Under the pieces are notes generated by a model. It had not been told where the DNA came from. It worked only from the letters and a program-made list of their open reading frames with translations, and made no database searches. From assembly GCA_017446265.1 (NCBI GenBank), contig JAFSRD010000038.1, forward strand, positions 1 to 62,829: 62,829 bases of DNA, given 5' to 3'. Positions 45,347 through 54,577 of this stretch are shown one piece after another. The translations under genes and the position numbers were made by a program. Positions within the stretch are counted from its first letter, which is position 1. Every line of letters begins with the position of its first letter. The stretch comes from Treponema sp. (GTDB lineage: Bacteria > Spirochaetota > Spirochaetia > Treponematales > Treponemataceae).

Positions 45347-47731
45347 AGTGATTATCTCGATCCCAACAATGAAGAGTTGCTCAAAGATTTTTTTGCCGAA
45401 GCTGAACAGCAGGTAGATAATCTTGAAAGCAATGTGCTCGTTATAGAAAACGACCCGAACAATCATGAAGCTATCGACGAAATATTTCGTGCTGCGCATA
45501 CGCTCAAAGGCGGTTCTGCAACTGTTGAAATGAACGAAATTTCTACGTTCACGCATACGGTTGAAGACATGCTTGATGAAATCCGCTCGGACAGATTGAA
45601 AGTGACTGAGCCTGTCATTGATATGTTGCTCAATTCAATCGATGTCATTAAAGCGATGCTCGATGCTCGTGCAAACGGCTCTGTATATGGTGAAAATATC
45701 GAAGCGCTTGTAGCAAAACTTCATTCCTATATTTCACAAGGCGACGCTCCAAAACCTGCTGCAAAAGCTGCTCCTGCAAAAGCGCAGCAGAGCAAGCCAG
45801 CTCCCAAAAAAGCAGCGCCCGCGCCGCAACAGGCTGCTTCTGCGTTCAACCGACCGACGCTTTCTGAAAGCGAATACCTTGAGTTGAAGGAGTCGTGCGA
45901 GGCGGGGCAAAAACTGTGGTGCGTTGCCGTCAAATTTGACGAGAGCAATCCTATGAATACAGTAGGCGGCATTCAAGTGTTTGCCGCGCTCAAAGCGCTC
46001 GGCAGCATTTTAAAGACTGTTCCCGATTTTGACTCTCTGTACGAAGACACATTTTACGAAAACGTGTACTACTACATCGCTACAACTGAAAGTCAAGAAC
46101 GGCTTGAAGATGCAGCATTTCTTGCAGACGTGACCCTTGCAGACGATGCCCAACTCATAGATTCTTTTGAAGCCGCAGAAACAAAGAGCGCTCCTGTGCA
46201 GGCAGCTGCGCACATGCAGCAGCAAGACGAAGAAAATGAAGAAGCTGTACAGGAAGAAGTTGCTGTTCATGAAGAGCTTTCTGTGCGTGAGCAGCCCAGA
46301 ACGACAGAAGCAAAACCTGCTGCTGCGCAAGCCCCTGCCCACGCAACGCAGACAGGCTCCATTCTCCGCGTAGACTCACGGCGCATCGACTATCTGCTCA
46401 ATCTTGTAAGCGAAACAGTAATCACGAAAGCTGCGTTCAATCAGCTCTCTATGCAACTCGGCAACTCTCTTTCGCTGTTCCAAAGCCTTGAGTCTGGGTA
46501 CAAGGAGCGCGTGCATCATCTGTTTGAAATGCTGCCGCAATACCTTGCAAAAATTCAGAGCGGTACGCCAGTCAGAGAAGTAAAAGATTCCATTGCCGCA
46601 GATTACAGCGACATTTCGTCTGCATTTGATGCATATGACTCAGAAGTTAAGAGCATTACTGAAAAAGTCCGCTCTTCAACGCAAAACCTTGGACGCATTG
46701 CAGGCGAATTGCAAGAAGGCGTTATGAAAATCCGCATGGTTCCCATCAGCCAGATTTTCAGCCGTTTTCCGCGCGTTGTACGCGATTTGCAGCGCGACTT
46801 AGACAAAAAAGTGGAACTTGAAATTGAAGGTGAAGACACAGAACTGGACAAGTCTGTCGTAGAAGATTTGCTTGACCCGATTATGCACTGCGTGCGCAAC
46901 TCTGTTGACCACGGCATTGAGTCGCCTCAAGAGCGCAAAAAGGCTGGCAAGTCGGAAACGGGCACCGTGTTCTTGAAAGCGTCGAATGAAGGCAACATGA
47001 TAGTTATCGAGATATCTGACGACGGTGCTGGTATCGACGTGCAAAAAGTTCGTCAAAAAGCCATTAAAAATGGGCTCATTCACCCCGACAAGATTTTAAC
47101 AAATCAAGAAGCATTCAATCTCATTTTTGAGCCAGGATTTTCAACAGCGGAAAAAATCTCAAACGTTTCAGGGCGTGGCGTCGGTCTTGATGTTGTAAGG
47201 ACAATGATTGAAAAGCTCAACGGCACTGTGCTCGTATCTTCCGAAAAAGGAAACGGCACGACATTTACAATCAGGCTGCCGCTCACGCTTGCAATCATAC
47301 AGGGCTTGCTCGTGCGCGTAGGGCAGGAAGTATACTCAATTCCTATCGCATCTGTCATTGAAAGCCAGCGCATCAAGCTCAACGAGATAAGCACTATCGA
47401 CAACTACGAGGTGCTCAACGTGCGTAACGAAGTTATAAGCATTTTGCGCCTTGCCCGCCTGTTCAACATTCATGAAGAAGAGCGCACGCAAGATGATTAT
47501 TGCTTTATCGTCATAGTCGGCATGCAGGACAAAAAGATTGGCGTTATGGTAGACTCGCTCATCGGCGAGGAAGATGTCGTTATCAAACCGTTGCGCGACC
47601 AGTTTACTAATTCACCTGGCATTGCAGGCGCGTCTATTCTCGGTGACGGCTCAGTTTCGCTCATCATAGATGTGAGCCAGCTGCTTGAGCTTGGAGTGAG
47701 GCAGGAGATTAATGCGCACGTACGCATGTGA
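45344..47731 (+). CDS. cheA: Chemotaxis histidine kinase CheA
   Basis: 795 residues. The P1 domain has the phosphorylated His52 in AAHTLKGGSA. An Ala/Pro/Lys-rich linker lies around 130-160. A middle domain (about 165-270) is followed by a second acidic linker and the dimerisation region. The HATPase contains RNSVDHGIE (N box), ISDDGAGIDV and GRGVGLDVV. The CheW-like P5 domain covers about 640-795. Receives input from chemoreceptors and passes phosphate to CheY (49686). First gene of the operon; the start lies 8 nt after TATAAT. Confidence 0.97.
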   Translation: MSDYLDPNNEELLKDFFAEAEQQVDNLESNVLVIENDPNNHEAIDEIFRAAHTLKGGSATVEMNEISTFTHTVEDMLDEIRSDRLKVTEPVIDMLLNSIDVIKAMLDARANGSVYGENIEALVAKLHSYISQGDAPKPAAKAAPAKAQQSKPAPKKAAPAPQQAASAFNRPTLSESEYLELKESCEAGQKLWCVAVKFDESNPMNTVGGIQVFAALKALGSILKTVPDFDSLYEDTFYENVYYYIATTESQERLEDAAFLADVTLADDAQLIDSFEAAETKSAPVQAAAHMQQQDEENEEAVQEEVAVHEELSVREQPRTTEAKPAAAQAPAHATQTGSILRVDSRRIDYLLNLVSETVITKAAFNQLSMQLGNSLSLFQSLESGYKERVHHLFEMLPQYLAKIQSGTPVREVKDSIAADYSDISSAFDAYDSEVKSITEKVRSSTQNLGRIAGELQEGVMKIRMVPISQIFSRFPRVVRDLQRDLDKKVELEIEGEDTELDKSVVEDLLDPIMHCVRNSVDHGIESPQERKKAGKSETGTVFLKASNEGNMIVIEISDDGAGIDVQKVRQKAIKNGLIHPDKILTNQEAFNLIFEPGFSTAEKISNVSGRGVGLDVVRTMIEKLNGTVLVSSEKGNGTTFTIRLPLTLAIIQGLLVRVGQEVYSIPIASVIESQRIKLNEISTIDNYEVLNVRNEVISILRLARLFNIHEEERTQDDYCFIVIVGMQDKKIGVMVDSLIGEEDVVIKPLRDQFTNSPGIAGASILGDGSVSLIIDVSQLLELGVRQEINAHVRM

Positions 47732-47741
47732 GTGAGGAAAC

Positions 47742-49166
47742 ATGGAAGCAAAGACAATACAAGAGCGACTGAAAAATGCACTCATGGTAACGGAAGAAGT
47801 TGCTGACACGCGTGAAGTAAAAACAATAGCAGCGGTCGATTTCAGAATGGTAGGATTTTCGCTCTCTGGAAAAGATTACGGCATTGATATTATGAACGTC
47901 AAGGAAATTGCAAAAGCAGGGCAATTTACGTATGTGCCGAACACGTTGCCGTTTGTGCTCGGCGTGTACAATTTGCGTGGCGACATTATTCCCATACTTG
48001 ACTTGCGCCTGTTTTTTAACATTTCTGTTCCCGAGCGCAAAGACAATACGTTGCAAAATTTATTGATTCTCACTGTCGGCGAGCAGACATTTGGCGTTGT
48101 TGTCGATAAGATTGACAAAGTTGTTGGCGTGCAGAGCAGCAAGATTCAGCCGCCGCATCCGCTCTTTGGCGACATTAATATCAAATATATCTCTGGCGTT
48201 GTCGAAGCTGACAAGCATTTATACATACTTCTCGACATAGCAAAGATTTTCAATTCGCGTGTCGGAGAAGAAGATAAAGAGCGCACATATGCAAAGCAAG
48301 TGTTCCAGCAGCCGCTCAGCGTAAAACAGAGCGCGCCACAGCAAAAAGCGCCTGCCGCAACAAAAACGGAAAAAACAACTGCGCCTGCAGAAGAAAAGAA
48401 AGAAGAAAAATCGGTAACAGAAACGTCTGAACACGATTTGAAGTTTATTATTGAAAGTTTGTACATGTATCGCAAATTTACTGTGACAACGCTCAACGAG
48501 CAGTGGGTGCGTTCTCGGTTTAGTGCATGGTGCAAAGAGCGCGGCAGTGGAAAAACGCAGCTGCAAAACGAAGATGACGCAGATGCATTTCTCCGTCCGT
48601 TCTGGTCGCAGTATACGGGAAAATGGTGGTCGCAGGCATTTGCGGACGCAGTGTACAAGATTCTTCCCGAAAACTCTGCAAAGCAGATTTTTGTCTGGAA
48701 CCCTGGTTGCGGCAAGGGCATGGAGTCGTATGCGCTTGCATGCGTGCTGCGAAAAAAATATCCTGCTGCGTACTTGCGCATTTACGCACAAGATACTGAC
48801 TTGCTCAACGTGTCGAACGCGCCATTGCTTGCTGCTCCTCCTGAGGCTGCAACGAGTTGGTACGCGCCATTTGTAACAAAAAAAGCGAACGGTGAATGCA
48901 CATTTACACAAAACATAAAAGATAGTATTATGTTTGAGTATCATGATTGCCAGAACACAAATGCGTTGCCGTCAATTGATATAATCTTTGCGCGTGATGT
49001 TTTGTCATTGCTTTCAAAATCGGGGCAAGAAACAGTTGTCGCTGACTTTGATGAAAAAATAAAAGGGAACGGTATAATAGTGATTGGCGAAAATGAGCTG
49101 CTGCCGCCGTCCTCTGGTTTTGTAGAAAAAACTGTTGGTACGCTTAAAGTGTACATGAAAAAATAA
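47742..49166 (+). CDS. cheW: CheW fused to a CheR-like domain
   Basis: 474 residues. Residues about 35-175 are a CheW coupling domain (LPFVLGVYNLRGDIIPILDL). A Lys/Glu/Pro-rich linker (about 185-225) leads to a CheR-like methyltransferase fold (about 230-474) with VWNPGCGKGMESYALA at the SAM-loop position and IDIIFARDVLSLL where CheR has its RNVLIY block. The usual catalytic residues are only partly matched, so the second half may be structural. The same fusion is known from treponemes, where it shapes the receptor array. GAGG precedes the ATG; 10 bp after cheA. Confidence 0.93.
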   Translation: MEAKTIQERLKNALMVTEEVADTREVKTIAAVDFRMVGFSLSGKDYGIDIMNVKEIAKAGQFTYVPNTLPFVLGVYNLRGDIIPILDLRLFFNISVPERKDNTLQNLLILTVGEQTFGVVVDKIDKVVGVQSSKIQPPHPLFGDINIKYISGVVEADKHLYILLDIAKIFNSRVGEEDKERTYAKQVFQQPLSVKQSAPQQKAPAATKTEKTTAPAEEKKEEKSVTETSEHDLKFIIESLYMYRKFTVTTLNEQWVRSRFSAWCKERGSGKTQLQNEDDADAFLRPFWSQYTGKWWSQAFADAVYKILPENSAKQIFVWNPGCGKGMESYALACVLRKKYPAAYLRIYAQDTDLLNVSNAPLLAAPPEAATSWYAPFVTKKANGECTFTQNIKDSIMFEYHDCQNTNALPSIDIIFARDVLSLLSKSGQETVVADFDEKIKGNGIIVIGENELLPPSSGFVEKTVGTLKVYMKK

Positions 49167-49184
49167 ATTAATAAGGAGTATTGC

Positions 49185-49667
49185 ATGAGAGTAGAGTATA
49201 TTAACCCGTTTGTCGAAACCTCGTACAGCATTCTCAAAGAAGTGCTTGGTGGAACAGAGGTAAAACGTGGTGACTTGTATCTCAAATCAACAGCTATGCC
49301 GATGATGGGTGTTGCTGCGCTTGTTGGTCTTGCAGGTGATGTTGAAGGGCGCGTGCTTTTTGACATGACAGTCGAAACGGCATTGAATATTGCCTCCAAA
49401 ATGAACGGAGAGCAGCTTACATCGTTCGATGACCTTGCAAAAGCGACAATCAGCGAACTTGCAAATTTGATTACGGCGCAAGCTGTTACAAAATTGCAAG
49501 AGCTTGGCTTTAAATTCGATTTAACGCCGCCTGCTCTTTTTGTCGGGCAAAAGATGGAGATTGCAGCTCTGAGCGGAACATCTGAAAATGTTGAGGCGCT
49601 TATTGTGCCGCTCATTTCAGAATGTGGAAAAATTGAAGTAAACGTAGCAGTACGTGAACGTACATAA
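49185..49667 (+). CDS. cheX: CheY-P phosphatase CheX
   Basis: 160 residues. The CheX/CheC fold with the catalytic E-x-x-N in ISELANLITAQA (about residues 88-99) strips phosphate from CheY-P; spirochaetes use CheX where E. coli uses CheZ. AAGGAG upstream of the ATG, 18 bp after the cheW stop. Confidence 0.95.
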   Translation: MRVEYINPFVETSYSILKEVLGGTEVKRGDLYLKSTAMPMMGVAALVGLAGDVEGRVLFDMTVETALNIASKMNGEQLTSFDDLAKATISELANLITAQAVTKLQELGFKFDLTPPALFVGQKMEIAALSGTSENVEALIVPLISECGKIEVNVAVRERT

Positions 49668-49685
49668 ACGGCAGGAGTATAAAGT

Positions 49686-50120
49686 ATGAAGACAAAGCAA
49701 GATTTTCCGACAATTAATGAGCGTCCGCCTGAGGGGGTAAAAAACGATGGCTCTAAATTCCGTGTTTTAGTAGTTGATGATTCCATGTTCGTTGCAAAAC
49801 AGCTTGGACAGATCCTTTCCAGCGAAGGATACGAGATCATTGCGACTGCGGCAGACGGAAAAGAGGGTGTCGATAAATACAAGGAGCTCTGTCCGAATGT
49901 CGATTTGGTAACTATGGACATAACTATGCCGCGCATGGATGGTATTACCGCGCTTGAGCAGATTATGACGTTTGACAAAAATGCGCGCGTTGTTATGGTG
50001 AGCGCGCTTGGCAAAGAAGAACTTGTAAAAAAATCTTTGTTGCTTGGTGCGAAAAACTATATCATCAAGCCGCTTGACCGCAAAAAAGTACTTGAACGCA
50101 TCGGGGCAAGCCTCAAATAG
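49686..50120 (+). CDS. cheY: Chemotaxis response regulator CheY
   Basis: 144 residues, single receiver domain. Acidic pair Asp31/Asp32 (VLVVDDS), phosphorylated Asp78 (VTMDITMPRMDG), conserved Ser in VMVSALG and Lys in YIIKPLDR. A 24-residue N-terminal extension precedes the receiver, longer than in enteric CheY. CheA-CheY-P would act on the flagellar switch, CheX resets it. AGGAG nine bases before the ATG. Last gene of the operon; no classical terminator follows, but a large inverted repeat does (50129-50205). Confidence 0.97.
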   Translation: MKTKQDFPTINERPPEGVKNDGSKFRVLVVDDSMFVAKQLGQILSSEGYEIIATAADGKEGVDKYKELCPNVDLVTMDITMPRMDGITALEQIMTFDKNARVVMVSALGKEELVKKSLLLGAKNYIIKPLDRKKVLERIGASLK

Positions 50121-50128
50121 CATGGTGA

Positions 50129-50205
50129 GGCTGTCTAATAAGTCTACTTCGTAGCGTACCCTAAAGCCGAACTAAATTCGGTACAACTGTTCTTTTTGGA
50201 CAGCC
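50129..50205. mobile_element. MITE-like inverted-repeat element
   Basis: 77-bp element with imperfect terminal inverted repeats: left GGCTGTCTAATAAG (50129-50142) against the right end, which on the other strand begins GGCTGTCCAAAAAG. The GGCTGTCC-AAAAAG end is a common IS terminus. An internal hairpin CCGAA/TTCGG lies at 50168-50172 with 50178-50182. No coding capacity. It sits between the convergent cheY and pseudo-receiver genes and can serve both as a terminator, with a T5 run at 50193-50197 on the plus strand. Confidence 0.65.
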
Positions 50206-50215
50206 CCGTGCACTC

Positions 50216-50926
50216 TTACTCGTATGTAATAAGCCTGTATCCGTCCTCAAATCGCTCAATGTGGAGAGAAGGACGCGAATTAAGGTATTTTTTCAATCTG
50301 CAAATATCAGAGTATATAGACGCTATTTTTTTATCAATGCCTTCATCAGCGAGCAGTTGCTTTATTTGTGTTGTGCTTATTGCATTGCCATGTTGCGCAT
50401 GCAGTATTTTGAATACGCGGTATAATGCGCATGGCAAGAGCATCTTGTATTCGGTTGCAGGTTCATACGTGCATGCTTTTGATGCTGTGTTTTTTTCATA
50501 TTGCGATTTTGCATGCAGCAGAGCGGCGTGCGACTTTACATCGTTTAGTTCAAGTGTCGTTGCAATTTGATTGAACACCGGAACATATGAGGCAACATTG
50601 ATGTTTTCCACATCCGAGTAAAAAAGATTGAGAATCATGCACCAATGACTTATGCGCTTGACACGGTTTGATGGAAACGGGTTGTCGTAGAATATGAGCG
50701 GGATAAGGCATTTTATGTCGCGCATGTAGCGGTACACATTAAATGCATCGTGGTCAAATGTAAAGTAGTCGAGCAGCAATAAGTCGGGACAGCGTTTCAT
50801 ATTCAAAATAGCGTCATAAAAATCATTGAAGTCTGTGTAAATGCAGCATGTGTGCTCATTCTCCTCTAATGCATCAGCTATTTTTCTGCAGACAGTCCGT
50901 TGCCGTGTATAAAAATAGATTGTCAT
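50216..50926 (-). CDS. Pseudo-receiver / winged-helix regulator
   Basis: 236 residues. The N-terminal 120 residues have the layout of a response-regulator receiver, with Asp53 in CPDLLLLDYF where the phosphorylated Asp should be. The acidic pair that binds Mg is missing (the first strand reads TIYFYTRQ) and the conserved Lys is not seen, so normal phosphorylation is doubtful. The C terminus (about 150-236) looks like an OmpR-type winged helix (ASIYSDICRLKKYL, ERFEDGYRLI). Start at ATG 50926, GGAG seven bases upstream; the ORF could extend to 51178 but that part overlaps the divergent gene. A palindrome AGAGA-C-TCTCT (50944-50954) lies in its leader and may be an operator. Confidence 0.78.
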   Translation of the reverse strand: MTIYFYTRQRTVCRKIADALEENEHTCCIYTDFNDFYDAILNMKRCPDLLLLDYFTFDHDAFNVYRYMRDIKCLIPLIFYDNPFPSNRVKRISHWCMILNLFYSDVENINVASYVPVFNQIATTLELNDVKSHAALLHAKSQYEKNTASKACTYEPATEYKMLLPCALYRVFKILHAQHGNAISTTQIKQLLADEGIDKKIASIYSDICRLKKYLNSRPSLHIERFEDGYRLITYE

Positions 50927-50981
50927 TTTTGTCTCCGAGTAAAAGAGACTCTCTCGTGAGGTTTGATTGTGATTTCCCGCC

Positions 50982-51022
50982 TTGACTAATAATTCTTTTT
51001 TTAGGATTATTAAGCAAGTATG
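50982..51022 (+). promoter_or_regulatory. Promoter of the DUF4912-GH57 unit
   Basis: -35 TTGACT (50982-50987), 17-bp spacer, -10 GATTAT (51005-51010), 9 nt to ATG 51020. Divergent from the pseudo-receiver gene, whose transcript would start about 30 bp away. Confidence 0.45.
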
Positions 51023-51676
51023 ACGCAACAAAAGATTACTAGAATATATCTTGAAACGCTTTCTTTTGCCGATTTGCTTTCTTTGGCAGACAGTTTCGGC
51101 ATAGATGTTCCGGAAAATCTTAACCGTAGTTTTCTTATCGGCGATTTGCTTGATGCTGCTGAAGAAAATAAAAAGCAAACAACTTCCGATATGGTCGTAT
51201 CTTCTGATGCTGTGCGGGAAAATATAGCGCCCCGCATGTACAACACGACAGAGGTTGAAGCTATTTTGCGGAATCCTGCCTGGGTGTTTGTATTTTGGAA
51301 TATGAGCGAAGCAGACAGCATGCGCTTGAAAGAGAGCGAGACATATGCCTTGTTCCTTCGGGTATTTGCATCTGTAGAAAAGCAGAGAACGCCTGTAGAT
51401 GATTTTTACGATGTGCAGATTTCTCTTTCAGACAAAAGCAAATATATTCTCTGTCCTGCAGAAAAGCAATTTATCTATATAGATTTGCGGGCGACAGTAA
51501 ATGACAGCATGCGCGTTCTTGCGTCTACAAACGTGCTGACGATTCCGCGCTCTTCGAGACTTTGTTCAGATATGCAACTCCACAAAGGTAAAACGCTTTC
51601 TCCTATTATGGAGCTTTCGGGAATGAAAGAATTACTGTTTGAGCATTATAAAGATCACCGCGAGTCGTTTTTTTAA
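51020..51676 (+). CDS. DUF4912-domain protein
   Basis: 218 residues. The N-terminal part has a SAP/Rho-N-like helix pair (LSFADLLSLADSFGIDVPEN). From about 70 onward it matches the DUF4912 pattern (AILRNPAWVFVFWNMSEAD, YDVQISLS, FIYIDLRA). This domain often stands beside GH57 genes, as here, and may be a carbohydrate-binding immunoglobulin-like fold. No catalytic motif. The next gene follows after 15 bp. Confidence 0.8.
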   Translation: MTQQKITRIYLETLSFADLLSLADSFGIDVPENLNRSFLIGDLLDAAEENKKQTTSDMVVSSDAVRENIAPRMYNTTEVEAILRNPAWVFVFWNMSEADSMRLKESETYALFLRVFASVEKQRTPVDDFYDVQISLSDKSKYILCPAEKQFIYIDLRATVNDSMRVLASTNVLTIPRSSRLCSDMQLHKGKTLSPIMELSGMKELLFEHYKDHRESFF

Positions 51677-51691
51677 AAATTGGAGTTATTG

Positions 51692-53266
51692 ATGGCGAGC
51701 AAAAGTCTTGTACTGCTTATTTCAGATGATCAGGAATATATACGTCATATAGACAAAGATGAAAAGAAATTCGCTCCTGAAATGAATAGGCTTTATGAAT
51801 CCATTTCAAATGTATACATTCCGTTGCTGAAAATGTTTGAATCGCTTGAAAAAGACATGATTCCGTTTAAAATTGCACTCGTGCTTTCGCCGTCGCTCTG
51901 TACGCTTTTTTGCGATCCTGTTGTTCAACGGCAGTATATGACGTGGCTTGACAGGCGCATTGCGTTTGGAAAACGCGAGCTCAAAAATCACAAAGGAGAC
52001 AGTAAGTTAGTTGAACTAATTAAATTTCACCTTGAAAAAGCGCAGGAAGACAAGCTCAATTTTACGTCTGTGTTTGGGCAAAATATTCTTGCAAAATTTT
52101 TTGAATACGAAAAAAAAGGATATGTCGAATTGCTTGCCACATGCGGCACGAATATTTTTCTTCCGCACTATGCGGACATGGAAGAAATTCTTAACGCGCA
52201 AGTGGAAACAGGACTGTATGCGCATTGTACGTTTTTTGGAGAACAGCCGACTGGTTTTTGGCTTCCCGAAATGGGATACATGCCAGGCATTGAGCGGGTG
52301 TTGCGTGCATACGGCGTACGATATACTGTGCTCGACACGCGCGCTTTCCTTTTTTCCAATGATGAAATTGAAAAAGGGATTTTTGCACCGGTCGAATGCG
52401 CTTCTGATATAGTGGCATTTGCACGTGACAGCCGAGTGGATAGAGAAGTATTTGGCGAAAGTGGATTTGCATCAGGTGGCGCGTATTGCGATGTAAACCG
52501 CGACATTGCGTTTGAGCTTCCGCTTGAAGCGCTTTCAGATTTTTTTGAAAATGGAACTGCGCGCTATGCGTCAGGTTTCCGCTACTGGAGCAAAAGCGAA
52601 AAGCAGTATGATATTGAAGTTGCCGAACATCAGTGTCAAATAGATGCATCTTCATTTGTTGCAAGAAAATATGCGATGCTCGAAAATGCGCAATCGCTCT
52701 TGCCAGAATCGCGCATCGTTTCGCTTGTGTGTACGTTTTCAGCCTCGCGCTTTGCGCAGAATTGGATTGAAGGAATAGAATGGCTTGAGCATGTTTTTAG
52801 ATGCGGGAGCATGCTTTCATTTTCAAGTTTTAAAAATATCCTCGCTGAAAAAGAGAAATTGCAGCACGTGCGGCCATATTATAGCTCTACAAACGGCTGG
52901 GGCTACGGAGAAGCTTTGCTTACGCAAAAAAACGACTGGATGATTCGCCATGTGCGCAAAGCAAGCGAACGCATGGTAGATTTGGCAGAGCGTTTTCCTG
53001 ACGACACAGGGCTGAAAGCGCATCTTTTAAACGTTGCATCTCGAGAACTTATGCTCGCTCAGTCGTGCGGCTGGGCAAATATGCTGTGGGAAGGAAACTT
53101 TCCAGAGTACGCGGCAAAACGTTTTAATGAAAGCATTGCTGCATTTACGACAGTGTTTGAATCGCTTGGCTCAAATTCTGTAAACACCGAGTGGCTCACA
53201 AATCTTGAAGCGGCGCATCCTATTTTCCCGTGGATCAATTATCGCATTTTTTGCAAAAAGAAATAG
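51692..53266 (+). CDS. Glycoside hydrolase family 57 protein (alpha-glucan branching enzyme-like)
   Basis: 524 residues. GH57 barrel: GFWLPEMGYMPGIERVL carries the catalytic glutamate of the branching-enzyme subgroup, and the C-terminal helical region includes NVASRELMLAQSCGWANML, typical of DUF1957. Likely cytoplasmic alpha-1,4-glucan branching in glycogen metabolism. ATG at 51692 (GGAG eight bases upstream), not the in-frame TTG at 51680. Ends one base before the convergent UPF0164 gene stop. Confidence 0.9.
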   Translation: MASKSLVLLISDDQEYIRHIDKDEKKFAPEMNRLYESISNVYIPLLKMFESLEKDMIPFKIALVLSPSLCTLFCDPVVQRQYMTWLDRRIAFGKRELKNHKGDSKLVELIKFHLEKAQEDKLNFTSVFGQNILAKFFEYEKKGYVELLATCGTNIFLPHYADMEEILNAQVETGLYAHCTFFGEQPTGFWLPEMGYMPGIERVLRAYGVRYTVLDTRAFLFSNDEIEKGIFAPVECASDIVAFARDSRVDREVFGESGFASGGAYCDVNRDIAFELPLEALSDFFENGTARYASGFRYWSKSEKQYDIEVAEHQCQIDASSFVARKYAMLENAQSLLPESRIVSLVCTFSASRFAQNWIEGIEWLEHVFRCGSMLSFSSFKNILAEKEKLQHVRPYYSSTNGWGYGEALLTQKNDWMIRHVRKASERMVDLAERFPDDTGLKAHLLNVASRELMLAQSCGWANMLWEGNFPEYAAKRFNESIAAFTTVFESLGSNSVNTEWLTNLEAAHPIFPWINYRIFCKKK

Positions 53267-54577
53267 CTACTCCAGCCGCTGCACGTCTTGAATTTTTTGC
53301 ATGAGCGACAACTGAGCTTGTGCGCTTTTTATGCTTTCGCGCGCGGGATCAAACCGTTTGTCTATCTTTAAAACAGCTTCCCAACATGCTATTGCATTGT
53401 CGTAAGCGCCTTCAGAAAAATACTGCAATCCTGCATTGTACAGCTCGTCTATCCTCTTTTGGGTTTCTGCTCTGCCGTTGTCGCCGAGCGGCACTTTTGC
53501 ACAGAGGCTTATCCTGTTTACAGGATTGAGCGACGAGGTCAAATCAAGTGTGTAGTTTATGTCCAGCGTAATTTTTTTGAAGATAGTAAATTCGCTGCCG
53601 AGACTGATTCGTGGATTTGCGCCTTTGAGCAAGAATCCGCCGAGCACGCTAAAAAAATTTGTTACACGAACTTCAACTCCTGCGCCTGCTGACCACATTG
53701 CGTATTCAGAAATATTGAGCATGTTGAATGGTTGTCGGAACTCAGCGGTAACGAGCAGCGGCTTGACAATCCTGTACGAAATGCCGATTGCCGCGCTCGT
53801 CGGAAGCGCATCGTCGAGCACAACGCCTGAGGCGCTTTTAAATCCGGTAAACGCAACGCCTGCGTTCAGGATATTTACGCCTATGCGCAAGTTTGGCTCG
53901 CGCGAGTGAAACAGTTTTCCTGCATTGAACTGGAGCATCATGCCGAAATCTCCCGCAACCGCAAGCGCAGACTGCGACAAGCCTGAACCGCTGATTATTG
54001 CACCGGTGTTGTTGTCTGCGTAATCGGGAATGCCGCGCCACGATGCTTTTGCATTTATTCCCAGCGCGATCCCCTTAAAATAATAACCTGCAAGAAAATT
54101 GTACGAGATGTTGAATATGGCAGTTGTCTCCGTGTAGTAGCTTCCTGCAACGCGCTCGCCAAATGAGTTGTACTCAGTGAATGGAACGTAAAAGCACCGT
54201 ATTTGCCCGCCAAAGCCTATGTTGCCTTTTCGCATTGTGGCGGCAACTGTTTCCATGGCAGCGTCTGCAATCCAGGCGTTGTGAAATGCAGCCAGCTCTG
54301 TCTGCTTGAGCGTCGCGCTTGATGCGGGGTTATATTCAATGCAACTTATGTCGTCTGCAAGACCAGTAAACGCTGTGCCGAGACTTTCTGCCCTGCCGCC
54401 AGAAGGAATGAGCAATGAACGGAACGAGCTTGTGCCTTCGTTTCCGTTTGCAAGCGATGAAAATGCGTCAGACAGTCTTGAAAGCGCATCGGTAAAATCA
54501 AGCGGGTGCAGGGGAAGCGCAGTAAAAATTGCGGCAAGAACAACTGTCAGCATGCGAAAAGCAAATCGTTTCATCAT
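53267..54577 (-). CDS. UPF0164 / FadL-like outer-membrane protein with TPR tail
   Basis: 436 residues. Signal peptide (MLTVVLAAIFTALPLHP), then the UPF0164 pattern of treponemes: GGRAESLGTAFTGLADDISCIEYNPA, a Ser/Ala/Asn-Pro block shared with FadL/PorV-type barrels that carry hydrophobic substrates. After the barrel, about 375-436 forms one or two TPR-like helix pairs (LYNAGLQYFSEGAYDNAIACWEAVL), presumably periplasmic. ATG at 54577 (or 54574), not 54613, because the earlier residues would spoil the signal peptide. Divergent from the next gene. Confidence 0.85.
   Translation of the reverse strand: MMKRFAFRMLTVVLAAIFTALPLHPLDFTDALSRLSDAFSSLANGNEGTSSFRSLLIPSGGRAESLGTAFTGLADDISCIEYNPASSATLKQTELAAFHNAWIADAAMETVAATMRKGNIGFGGQIRCFYVPFTEYNSFGERVAGSYYTETTAIFNISYNFLAGYYFKGIALGINAKASWRGIPDYADNNTGAIISGSGLSQSALAVAGDFGMMLQFNAGKLFHSREPNLRIGVNILNAGVAFTGFKSASGVVLDDALPTSAAIGISYRIVKPLLVTAEFRQPFNMLNISEYAMWSAGAGVEVRVTNFFSVLGGFLLKGANPRISLGSEFTIFKKITLDINYTLDLTSSLNPVNRISLCAKVPLGDNGRAETQKRIDELYNAGLQYFSEGAYDNAIACWEAVLKIDKRFDPARESIKSAQAQLSLMQKIQDVQRLE

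Noticed and set aside
45206-45556. Minus-strand ORF of 116 codons overlapping the cheA start
   Set aside because: It would cover the cheA promoter and P1 domain; phenylalanine/isoleucine-rich antisense translation without start signal.
48219-48944. Minus-strand ORF of 241 codons opposite the cheW-cheR fusion
   Set aside because: Shadow frame with Cys/Arg/Phe-rich composition; the plus-strand linker and CheR-like domain explain the sequence.
50927-51178. N-terminal extension of the pseudo-receiver gene to 51178
   Set aside because: It would overlap the divergent DUF4912 gene and its promoter; ATG 50926 has a good ribosome-binding site and fits the domain start.
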